A stretch of DNA of 9,815 nt, taken from M3007 sp046299435. Its GTDB lineage: Bacteria; Bacteroidota; Bacteroidia; Chitinophagales; Saprospiraceae. How positions within the stretch are numbered: the first letter of the stretch is position 1; every line of letters begins with the position of its first letter. The stretch lies in contig JBKBIC010000184.1 in assembly GCA_046299435.1 (NCBI GenBank), forward strand, positions 1 through 9,815, given 5' to 3'. The notes under the pieces were generated by a model, which did no database searches, was not told where the DNA came from, and saw nothing but the letters and a program-made list of their open reading frames with translations. A program made the translations under genes and the position numbers. Below are positions 1 through 6,198 of this stretch, in pieces.

Positions 1-20
1 TTTTTAATTTGCGCCTGTGT

Positions 21-59
21 TAAATTATCATAAATCACTAATAACAAATCACTTACAAA
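21..59. repeat. AT-rich tandem repeat with 7-base period
   Basis: Downstream of the ccmB stop, five consecutive 7-base units can be read from 25 to 59: TTATCAT, AAATCAC, TAATAAC, AAATCAC, TTACAAA. The 8-mer AAATCACT occurs exactly twice, at 32-39 and 46-53, 14 bases (two periods) apart. Any inverted half would lie left of the window. Bases 1-62 hold no gene that I can see. Confidence 0.5.
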
Positions 60-62
60 AAT

Positions 63-719
63 TCAGTCTTTCCAAACAAACGGAAAAAGCACAAACGCCA
101 CCGTGACCAAAATGCCGTCAATCGCCAGCAAATTGATGATGTCGCGGGTGTACGAGGTATCTTGCATGAGCCGCAGGGCGATGGCCGAGAGCCGCATCAA
201 AGTCATCAAAATAGGCAGCACCACCGGGAAACTGAGGATAGCCATGAGCGTCGCGCTGTTGTTCGCTTTTGCCGCAATGCTCGATAGGAACGTGAACGTG
301 ATGGAAAAACCCAGACTTCCGAGTGCCAGCACCAGAGCGAAGAGCGCAGGGTCGCGCACCGGGTTGCCCGCCACCACCGAATAGGCCACAAAAGCCAGCC
401 CGCCGAGCACACATAGCAATATGGTGTTGTACAGGATTTTGGCGAAGAGCAAGGCCACCGGGTCGGCGATTTGGTAATAGTACAGCTGCCGCGCCCCGCT
501 CTCTTGGGTGAAACTTTTGGCCACCGCGTTCACGCTCGCAAACAGCACGATGAGCCAAAAGAGGATGTTCCAGACTTGCGGCTGCACTTTGATGGAGGCC
601 ACAAAAACCACGAATACCATGCTGAAAACGTACAGCAGGATGCCGCTCAGGGCATAGCGTTGGCGGAACTCGAGCAGGAATTCCTTTCGCATGAGCCAGA
701 AAAAAACGCTCCATTTCAT
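63..719 (-). CDS. ccmB: Heme exporter / cytochrome c maturation ABC permease CcmB
   Basis: This is an inner-membrane permease subunit of the CcmAB(C) ABC system used in system I cytochrome c maturation. The protein has 218 residues, close to the usual CcmB length of about 220. Six hydrophobic segments are readable at roughly residues 24-42, 49-66, 88-114, 124-146, 155-178 and 193-214. The short cytoplasmic N-terminus with basic and acidic residues (MRKEFLLEFRQR), the QESGARQLYYYQ loop (about 72-83) and the AKANNSATLMAILSFP stretch (about 150-165) match the family pattern. I chose the ATG at 719 rather than the in-frame ATG at 776 because a promoter -7 element (730-737) and its probable -33 element (760-763) lie inside the longer version. 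No ccmA or ccmC is in view; they may lie left of the window. Recognition is by sequence memory, not by a search. Confidence 0.88.
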   Translation of the reverse strand: MKWSVFFWLMRKEFLLEFRQRYALSGILLYVFSMVFVVFVASIKVQPQVWNILFWLIVLFASVNAVAKSFTQESGARQLYYYQIADPVALLFAKILYNTILLCVLGGLAFVAYSVVAGNPVRDPALFALVLALGSLGFSITFTFLSSIAAKANNSATLMAILSFPVVLPILMTLMRLSAIALRLMQDTSYTRDIINLLAIDGILVTVAFVLFPFVWKD

Positions 720-729
720 AGGACGACGG

Positions 730-763
730 CAAATGTAGGCCAATGTTTTTCCGGCGGGGCAAA
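730..763 (-). promoter_or_regulatory. Bacteroidota-type promoter of ccmB
   Basis: Read on the minus strand, TACATTTG (730-737) is an exact match to the Bacteroidota -7 consensus TAnnTTTG. TTTG (760-763) lies 22 bases upstream as a possible -33 element. Only 10 bases separate the -7 element from the ATG at 719, so the transcript should be leaderless or nearly so. Confidence 0.6.
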
Positions 764-778
764 ATTTGCCCGGCAATG

Positions 779-786
779 TATCTTTG
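779..786 (+). promoter_or_regulatory. Probable -7 element of the accD promoter
   Basis: TATCTTTG matches TAnnTTTG exactly and is followed by CCGCC, as in the other elements of this window. No well-spaced -33 TTTG is visible. A start near 793 would give a leader of about 120 bases that contains the 8-base-period repeat at 848-887. The element lies about 42 bases from the divergent ccmB -7 element. Confidence 0.45.
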
Positions 787-847
787 CCGCCACCTCATCC
801 AGCCAAGACCGACACGAAGGCAGCAGGTTCAGGAAACAAGTCGTTGG

Positions 848-887
848 TTTTCAACTTTTTACCTCCTCAACTTTTCACGCTTTCAAA
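848..887 (+). repeat. Tandem repeat with 8-base period upstream of accD
   Basis: Five consecutive 8-base units with consensus TTTTCAAC occupy 848-855 (TTTTCAAC), 856-863 (TTTTTACC), 864-871 (TCCTCAAC), 872-879 (TTTTCACG) and 880-887 (CTTTCAAA). The array ends 28 bases before the accD ATG. No clear inverted half is present. Bases 720-915 otherwise hold the divergent ccmB and accD promoters and no gene. Confidence 0.5.
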
Positions 888-915
888 CGCTCCTGTCTCA
901 CGAAAACAATCCGCA

Positions 916-1761
916 ATGAGTTGGTTCAAACGACTGAAAGAAGGCATTTCCACCGCCACGAAGGCCAAGAAAGACGTGCCCGAAGGACTGTGGTTCCAAT
1001 GCAAAAAATGCCGCGAAACCAGCACCAGCAAGGAACTCCGCGAGAACTTCTACAAATGCCCCAAATGCGATTACCACACCACCATCGGCTCGGAGGAATA
1101 CTTCGACCTCATTTTTGACGAGCCGGAATACACCCGCCTTTTCGACAACCTCTACTCCGTTGACTTCCTAAACTTCACAGACTCAAAGCCTTACCACAAA
1201 AGGCTCGAAGAGTACACCGCCAAAACCGGCCTTTCGGACGCGCTCGCCGTCGGCGCGGGCAAGGTCAACGGCCTGCCGCTCGTGGTGGCCTGCATGGATT
1301 TCAAGTTCATCGGCGGCTCGATGGGTTCGGTCGTTGGCGAAAAAATCTCGCTCGGCATTGACCACGCCATCGAGACAGGGGCCGCGTTCATGATTATCTC
1401 CAAATCCGGCGGCGCACGCATGATGGAAAGCGCGTTTTCGCTGATGCAAATGGCCAAAACCAGCGCGAAACTCACCCTGCTCGCCAAAGCCAAACTGCCC
1501 TATTTTTCGCTGATGACCGACCCGACGACGGGCGGCGTGACCGCTTCGTTCGCCATGCTGGGCGATATCAACTTGGCCGAACCCGGCGCGCTCATCGGCT
1601 TCGCAGGCCCTCGCGTCATCCGCGAAACCATCAAACGCGACCTGCCAGAAGGTTTCCAAACCTCCGAATATCTGCTCGAACACGGTTTCGTGGACTTGAT
1701 TGTCAACCGCAAAGACCTCCGCGAAACCCTGACCGATTTGCTCGCACTTTTCAAATCTTGA
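916..1761 (+). CDS. accD: Acetyl-CoA carboxylase carboxyltransferase beta subunit
   Basis: AccD pairs with AccA to transfer the carboxyl group from carboxybiotin-BCCP to acetyl-CoA, giving malonyl-CoA for fatty acid synthesis in the cytoplasm. The protein has 281 residues, normal for the family. The N-terminal zinc ribbon is intact: C29-x2-C32 and C48-x2-C51. The crotonase-like carboxyltransferase core follows, with SGGARMMES at 164-172, PTTGGVTASF starting at residue 203, and the conserved EPGALIGFAGPRVI segment that shapes the acyl-CoA site. The start at 916 gives the standard MSWFKRLKEGI N-terminus; the open frame extends back to 766 but that part is unlike the family and overlaps promoter and repeat DNA. 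It is the first gene of the plus-strand run, and accA is not in this window. Confidence 0.95.
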   Translation: MSWFKRLKEGISTATKAKKDVPEGLWFQCKKCRETSTSKELRENFYKCPKCDYHTTIGSEEYFDLIFDEPEYTRLFDNLYSVDFLNFTDSKPYHKRLEEYTAKTGLSDALAVGAGKVNGLPLVVACMDFKFIGGSMGSVVGEKISLGIDHAIETGAAFMIISKSGGARMMESAFSLMQMAKTSAKLTLLAKAKLPYFSLMTDPTTGGVTASFAMLGDINLAEPGALIGFAGPRVIRETIKRDLPEGFQTSEYLLEHGFVDLIVNRKDLRETLTDLLALFKS

Positions 1762-1834
1762 GTTTTGAGTTTCGGTTTTTGATATTCGAGTCACTCAAAA
1801 CTCAAAACTCAAAACCCTAAACTCAAAACCCGTC
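1758..1834 (+). repeat. Inverted 7-base-period repeat array between accD and the symporter
   Basis: The gap is built from 7-base units. The left half (1759-1793) reads TGAGTTT twice, then degenerate copies; the right half (1794-1828) reads CTCAAAA three times, CCCTAAA, then CTCAAAA. The halves are inverted copies: the 13-mer at 1758-1770 is the exact reverse complement of 1793-1805, leaving a 22-base loop. The left arm overlaps the accD stop codon and the right half ends 6 bases before the next ATG. It lacks the GC-rich stem plus U-tract of an ordinary intrinsic terminator. Confidence 0.7.
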
Positions 1835-3295
1835 ATGGAAGCACGAAAATCCCTGCTTTTTGCCCTCGCCAGCGTCGGTGCCGTCGCGCTGATTCACCTT
1901 TTGCCCAAGTACGCAGGCATTGCCATCGAACCAAACATCCTCACCGCGCTGCGGTGGTGGGCCATCGGCGCGCTTTGCTGGTACGGCATCAAGCGCAACT
2001 CGCTGACCACTTGGATCATCCTGAGCATGGCCATCGGCCTGGAAGTGGGCGTGGATTTCCCGTCGTTCGCAGGCGGGCTGGAGATTTTTAGCAAGATTTT
2101 CATCCAGCTTATCAAAACGGTCATCGCGCCGCTGCTTTTCGGCACCCTTGTCGTGGGCATCGCCGGGCACTCCAACATGAAACAGGTCGGGCGCATGGGC
2201 GTGAAAGCCATCATTTATTTTGAAATCGCCACGACCATCGCGCTGTTCGTGGGCCTCGCGGCCATCAATTTCTCGAAAGCCGGCGAGGGCATCTCGCACC
2301 CCGCAGCCACCGTTTCCGAACCCGTCAAAGTGCCCGGCAACGAGCTCGTCGCCGTCGTGGACTCGGTGAAGGGCACCTACAAACTGCAATTTCACGGCAA
2401 GGACATCGCCGCGCCCGTGCCGCCCGTCAAGCAGGACTGGAAAAAAATCGTGCTACACACCTTTCCCGAAAACGTGGCGAAAATGGTGTACGAAGGTGCT
2501 GTGCTTCAAATAGTTGTGTTCAGTTTGTTGTTCGGTTTCGGCCTCACCCGCGTCTCGGAGCACCACCGGAAAATCATGCTCGACTGGACGGAATCGCTCA
2601 CCGAGGTCATGTTCAAATTCACGGGCCTCATCATGTACATGGCCCCGTTTGCTGTCGGCGGAGCCATCGCGTACACCGTCGGCACGATGGGCTTTGGCGT
2701 GGTCGGCAACCTCGTCAAGCTGCTCGCCACCTTGTACGCCGCGCTCATCGTGTTCATCTTGCTCGTGTTCATCCCCGTGATGCTCATTTGCAAAATCCCC
2801 ATCCGCAATTTCTTCCGCGCTGTGTACGAGCCTGCATCGTTGGCCTTCGCCACCGCCAGCTCAGAGGCCGCCCTGCCCAAAGCCCTGACGGCCATGGAGA
2901 ACTTCGGGGTGCCGCGCAAAATCGTCTCCTTCGTATTGCCCACCGGGTACAGTTTCAACCTTGATGGCTCCACTTTGTACCTCGCGTTGGCCTCCGTTTT
3001 TTGTGCCCAAGCCGCCGGGATTCAACTTGATTGGGGCACGCAACTCCTTATTTGTCTGACACTTATGCTCACCAGCAAAGGCGTGGCCGGCGTGCCGCGT
3101 GCCTCATTGGTCATCCTCGCCGGCACTGTCAACCAATTCGGCATACCCGAATGGCCCATCGCCGTCATTCTCGGCGTGGACGCGCTCATGGACATGGGCC
3201 GCACCTCCGTGAACCTCATGGGCAACTGCCTTGCCTCGGCAGTCGTGGCCCGCTGGGAGGGCGAGTTTGACGCGGAAAAGGCGGGGCAGGTGTGA
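1835..3295 (+). CDS. Dicarboxylate/amino acid:cation symporter (DAACS family, GltP/DctA-like)
   Basis: This is a secondary transporter that takes up acidic amino acids or C4-dicarboxylates with H+ or Na+ across the inner membrane. It has 486 residues, longer than typical members (about 420-440). The extra length is largely in an extended loop after the third membrane segment (about residues 145-200). Core motifs are present: hairpin 1 S342-S343-E344-A-A-L-P; the NMDGT-equivalent N375-L-D-G-S379; hairpin 2 SKGVAGVPRAS; and D453-M-G-R456-T-S-V-N460. R456 aligns with the substrate-carboxylate-binding arginine R397 of GltPh, which supports an acidic substrate. The residue aligned with the sodium-site D405 of GltPh is N464, as in DctA-type GNG motifs, so proton coupling is possible. 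The ATG at 1835 gives a normal N-terminus. The exact substrate cannot be read from sequence. Confidence 0.88.
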   Translation: MEARKSLLFALASVGAVALIHLLPKYAGIAIEPNILTALRWWAIGALCWYGIKRNSLTTWIILSMAIGLEVGVDFPSFAGGLEIFSKIFIQLIKTVIAPLLFGTLVVGIAGHSNMKQVGRMGVKAIIYFEIATTIALFVGLAAINFSKAGEGISHPAATVSEPVKVPGNELVAVVDSVKGTYKLQFHGKDIAAPVPPVKQDWKKIVLHTFPENVAKMVYEGAVLQIVVFSLLFGFGLTRVSEHHRKIMLDWTESLTEVMFKFTGLIMYMAPFAVGGAIAYTVGTMGFGVVGNLVKLLATLYAALIVFILLVFIPVMLICKIPIRNFFRAVYEPASLAFATASSEAALPKALTAMENFGVPRKIVSFVLPTGYSFNLDGSTLYLALASVFCAQAAGIQLDWGTQLLICLTLMLTSKGVAGVPRASLVILAGTVNQFGIPEWPIAVILGVDALMDMGRTSVNLMGNCLASAVVARWEGEFDAEKAGQV

Positions 3296-3307
3296 GTTTG
3301 ACAATCA

Positions 3308-3328
3308 TTGATTTTACCTGAAAATCAA
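3308..3328 (+). repeat. Perfect 8-bp hairpin in the symporter-ATPase gap
   Basis: TTGATTTT (3308-3315) and AAAATCAA (3321-3328) are exact inverted repeats around a 5-base loop. They fill most of the 39-base gap and end 6 bases before the ATG at 3335. The stem is AT-rich and no U-tract follows, so I do not call it a terminator. Confidence 0.5.
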
Positions 3329-3334
3329 GCGTGT

Positions 3335-4354
3335 ATGGGCCTCATCATCGAAAATCTACACATCCAAAACTTCAAGTCCGTCCGCGATGTGCGGCTGGAT
3401 TGCGAGCGCATCAACCTGTTCGTCGGCAAACCGAACGCGGGCAAATCGAACATTTTGGAGGCCATTTCGCTGCTGGGCGCGGGCTATTCGCAGGGGCGTT
3501 TCATGGAGGGGTTCATCCGGTACAAGACGTTGGTGCAGCTGTTTTCCAATTTCAATTTTCGGGAGGCGATTAAAGTCGTTACGGAATCAAAAACGGCGAT
3601 TTTACACGCCAACGCCGATACAAATGATTTTGAATTCGCATTATTTGAAAATAACCCTGCACCTATTCCGAAAACTGGGCCGATTCGGCTGTCCTTAGAG
3701 TCGTTCGGGATTTTTATTGAACCCAATGGCATAATCAGAACACCAGAAGATGACAGATACTTACCCACCCTCGTCAAAAAATACAACTTCGCCCCCCTCG
3801 GCGACTACCAAAGCAACGGCCTTTTTCTGCACCCGCCGCACGGCGACAATTTTTACATGATTGCCCGCACGCACGAGGCGCTGCGCGAGGAAATCTCCCA
3901 GTTTTTGAAGCCCAATGGCCTCGAATTTTTGATGGACGAGGAAACGCAGCGCGTCTCTGTGGTGCAAAAAGAAGGCTCCACGCTGCTCAGTTTTCCGCTC
4001 GCGCTGGTGCCCGACACTTTTCAGCGGTACATTTTCCACTTGGCCGCCATCCTGTCCAACCAAAATTCCGCGCTGCTTTTCGAGGAGCCGGAGACGCATT
4101 CCTACGCGCCGTATGTCTATCAACTGGCGCAGCACATTTTGCAGGACGCAGGCAACAACCAGTTTTTCATCACGACCCACAACCCCTATTTCCTGCTCCC
4201 GATTTTGCAGGAAACCCGCGACGTTGCGGTGTTCGTCACTTGGCTGGAAGACCACCAAACCCGCGTCCGGCGGCTGTCGGAGGCTGAAATCCGGGAAGTT
4301 TTGGACAACGGCGTGGATATTTTTATGAACCTCGATGCCTTTTTGCCGAAATGA
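3335..4354 (+). CDS. AAA/ABC-type ATPase of the AAA_21/OLD-like group
   Basis: This is a predicted cytoplasmic ATPase of 339 residues with an SMC/RecF-like head, related to the ATPase half of OLD-type nucleases. The start 'IIENLHIQNFKSVRDV' is the typical first strand of these proteins. Walker A is GKPNAGKS at 31-38. Walker B is LLFEEPETH at about 247-255 with catalytic E251, and the H-loop is TTHNP with H282. Where related ATPases have an LSSG-like signature, this one reads D227-T-F-Q-R231. No long coiled-coil arm is apparent, so the insertion after Walker A is short. The ATG at 3335 is preferred to the TTG at 3308, which lies in a hairpin. Its stop overlaps the next start (ATGA), so the two are very likely translated together as partners. 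A defence role is inference only; the region 3541-3780 is AT-richer than the rest. Confidence 0.82.
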   Translation: MGLIIENLHIQNFKSVRDVRLDCERINLFVGKPNAGKSNILEAISLLGAGYSQGRFMEGFIRYKTLVQLFSNFNFREAIKVVTESKTAILHANADTNDFEFALFENNPAPIPKTGPIRLSLESFGIFIEPNGIIRTPEDDRYLPTLVKKYNFAPLGDYQSNGLFLHPPHGDNFYMIARTHEALREEISQFLKPNGLEFLMDEETQRVSVVQKEGSTLLSFPLALVPDTFQRYIFHLAAILSNQNSALLFEEPETHSYAPYVYQLAQHILQDAGNNQFFITTHNPYFLLPILQETRDVAVFVTWLEDHQTRVRRLSEAEIREVLDNGVDIFMNLDAFLPK

Positions 4355-4839
4355 GCCACCAAATCCTGCCTGAATGTTATGCCGACACGCTGCTCGTTGA
4401 AATGCTCGGTTTTGAGCGGCCCAACCACCAATTGAGCATCGGCAGTGCGCTGAACGCACTCGAAAAAAAGTTCAAAAACCGCCCGGCGGTCGCGGTCATT
4501 GACAACGACAAAGTGAAGCCCAAGTCGTTCGACCAATTCCAACTGGCCGACGAGCAACACGGCATCCAAGTTTGGACAAAGCCCGAAACCCGCCACGCAG
4601 TGCTGGTCGTCTGCCCCGCTTTCGAGGATTGGGTGTTTGAAAACGCGGCGCAAGTAGAGGTTTCACCCGAAAAATATGGCTTCCGCTCGCGCAAGTATTT
4701 CCGCGAGACTTGCAAGCGGCAAAACGTGGCTGAGAATCAACAAGTCAAGCAGTTTTTGAACACCCTGAAACAGAAAAACGCGCCCGGCTTGGGTTGGCTG
4801 CGCGACTCGATTCAAGCTTTTTTGCATCCAAAAAGTTGA
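4351..4839 (+). CDS. Small TOPRIM-like protein, partner of the upstream ATPase
   Basis: The protein has 162 residues and I cannot assign it a named family with certainty. It shows a pattern of acidic motifs expected of a TOPRIM/RloB-like fold: an early glutamate in I-L-P-E8-C-Y-A-D12, then a hydrophobic strand ending in V-I-D51-N-D53-K, and later CPAFE92-D-W94, comparable with the FExW motif of RloB-type proteins. The C-terminal third is basic (RSRKYFRETCKRQN), which could contact nucleic acid. The start overlaps the ATPase stop by 4 bases, so the pair resembles an OLD nuclease split into ATPase and TOPRIM subunits, as in PARIS (AriA/AriB) or AbiL. It is much shorter than AriB, so it is not a plain PARIS copy. 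Nuclease activity is inferred from motif layout alone. Confidence 0.65.
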   Translation: MSHQILPECYADTLLVEMLGFERPNHQLSIGSALNALEKKFKNRPAVAVIDNDKVKPKSFDQFQLADEQHGIQVWTKPETRHAVLVVCPAFEDWVFENAAQVEVSPEKYGFRSRKYFRETCKRQNVAENQQVKQFLNTLKQKNAPGLGWLRDSIQAFLHPKS

Positions 4840-4858
4840 ACCAACCGATTGAAAACCA

Positions 4859-6109
4859 ATGTCTGACACGCAAGAAAACACCCGCCCCGTCAAACTCCTC
4901 AACGCTGCCGTCATCGTCGCCGCGCTCGGCTATTTCGTGGACATTTACGACCTGCTGCTCTTCGGGTTCGTGCGCGTCAAAAGCCTCCGCGAACTCGGTT
5001 TCGAGGGCGACGCGCTGACCAACGTGGGCCTCACTTTGCAGAATTGGCAGATGTTCGGGATGCTCGTCGGCGGCATTTTGTGGGGCGTGCTGGGCGACAA
5101 ACGCGGGCGCGTCTCGGTGCTCTATTTTTCCATCGGGCTGTATTCCGTTGCCAATATTTTGAACGGATTTGCCACCTCCGCGCTCGATTACTCGATTTAT
5201 AGGTTCGTCGCCGGGGTCGGTTTGGCTGGCGAATTGGGCGCAGGCATCACGCTCGTCTCCGAGATTTTGCCGAAAAACAAGCGCGGCATCGGCACGATGC
5301 TCGTTGCCAGCATCGGACTTTCGGGCGCGCTCTTGGCGTGGGTGATTGATAAAAATTTCCACTGGCGCACTTGCTATTTCATCGGCGGCGGACTGGGCAT
5401 TTTGCTCCTCATTTTGCGCGTCAGCGTGGCCGAATCGGGGATGTTCCAACAAGTGAAAGCAGACACAGCCGTCGCAAAAGGCAATTTCCTCGCGCTTTTC
5501 ACCGAGCGCGGGCGGTTCGTGCGTTTCCTGCGCTGCATCATGATTGGCTTCCCGACGTGGTTTGTCATCGGCGTTTTGGTCATGTTGGCCCCCGAATTTG
5601 GCAAAGCCAAAGGCATCACCGACCCGATTTCGCCCGGCAATGCCATCGCCATCGCGTACACTGGCCTCATTTTGGGCGACATCGCGTCGGGCTTGTTGAG
5701 CCAGTATTTGCGGAGCCGAGTCAAAGTCATGCTCATCTTCCTGACGCTCGACACGCTGGCGGTTTTGTACTATTTGATGGCTGATTTCCAGACCGTTGCC
5801 GCGCTGCACACGGCGCATTTCCTGCTCGGTTTTTCGGTCGGTTTTTGGGTCATTTTCGTCACCATCGGCGCGGAACAATTCGGCACAAACCTTCGGGCCA
5901 CCGTCGCCACGAGCGTCCCGAACTTCGCGCGCGGGATGCAAGTGCCTATCAATGAGTCGTTTAAATACCTCAAAAGTGCGGCGGTCGCGGGCGGCGTGAT
6001 TCCGGCAGCGTACATCGTCGGCGCGGTTTGCCTTGCCATCGCCTTCCTCGGCCTGTGGGGCATGAAAGAGACTTTTGAGGAAGATTTGAATTACACAGAA
6101 ACTATCTAA
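4859..6109 (+). CDS. Major facilitator superfamily transporter
   Basis: This is a 416-residue inner-membrane secondary transporter with the length and hydrophobicity of a 12-helix MFS protein. Helix 1 carries an acidic pair, D28-I-Y-D31, often used in proton coupling. The loop between helices 2 and 3 has the signature motif A, G79-D80-K-R-G83-R84. Helices 4-5 show RFVAGVGLAGELGAGITLVSE, a pattern close to the sugar/organic-acid:H+ symporter branches. The second half retains a weak motif A repeat (RSRVKVM) and ends with a short charged cytoplasmic tail. The ATG lies 19 bases after the TOPRIM-like gene, so it is probably cotranscribed. The substrate cannot be deduced. Metabolite:H+ symport is the best general guess. 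Confidence 0.82.
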   Translation: MSDTQENTRPVKLLNAAVIVAALGYFVDIYDLLLFGFVRVKSLRELGFEGDALTNVGLTLQNWQMFGMLVGGILWGVLGDKRGRVSVLYFSIGLYSVANILNGFATSALDYSIYRFVAGVGLAGELGAGITLVSEILPKNKRGIGTMLVASIGLSGALLAWVIDKNFHWRTCYFIGGGLGILLLILRVSVAESGMFQQVKADTAVAKGNFLALFTERGRFVRFLRCIMIGFPTWFVIGVLVMLAPEFGKAKGITDPISPGNAIAIAYTGLILGDIASGLLSQYLRSRVKVMLIFLTLDTLAVLYYLMADFQTVAALHTAHFLLGFSVGFWVIFVTIGAEQFGTNLRATVATSVPNFARGMQVPINESFKYLKSAAVAGGVIPAAYIVGAVCLAIAFLGLWGMKETFEEDLNYTETI

Positions 6110-6190
6110 CCGGTAGACGGTAGAGGGTTGACGGTAGACGGGCTGCACAACCGCCCTCCGCCGTCCACCGTCTACCGTCCACCGTCAAAC
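6110..6190 (+). repeat. Inverted 7-base-period repeat array between the MFS and HAD genes
   Basis: The left half holds four contiguous 7-base units at 6112-6139: GGTAGAC, GGTAGAG, GGTTGAC, GGTAGAC. The right half holds five units at 6156-6190: CTCCGCC, GTCCACC, GTCTACC, GTCCACC, GTCAAAC. The halves are inverted copies, with an exact 12-base match between 6130-6141 and 6168-6179 around a 26-base loop. The left half begins directly after the MFS stop and the right half ends 8 bases before the HAD start codon. The layout is the same as at 1758-1834 with an unrelated unit sequence. Confidence 0.75.
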
Positions 6191-6198
6191 CATCAACA

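Noticed and set aside
720..776. N-terminal extension of ccmB to an ATG at 776
   Set aside because: The extension contains an exact -7 promoter element and a probable -33 element and is unlike CcmB N-termini; the ATG at 719 gives a normal length.
766..915. N-terminal extension of accD from 766
   Set aside because: AccD proteins start with the MSWFKR-type sequence; the extra 50 codons cover promoter DNA and an 8-base repeat array.
1183..1794. Minus-strand open frame of about 200 codons opposite accD
   Set aside because: It is a shadow frame with skewed amino-acid content and no domain, overlapping a fully conserved accD and the repeat array.
3308..3334. TTG start of the ATPase at 3308
   Set aside because: It is a non-ATG codon inside a perfect hairpin and adds nine residues absent from the usual 'IIENLHIQNFKS' beginning.
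4745..6148. A 467-codon open frame on the minus strand opposite the MFS gene
   Set aside because: Its product is rich in Asp, His, Arg, Gln and Ala with no domain, typical of the antisense of a GC-rich membrane protein gene; the plus-strand MFS motifs are clear.
6110..6190. CRISPR array
   Set aside because: Units are 7 bases, contiguous, without unique spacers, and the second half is inverted; no cas gene is nearby.
6110..6190. Insertion-sequence remnant or inverted terminal repeats
   Set aside because: No transposase, target-site duplication or conserved end sequence is present; the symmetry is explained by periodic units.
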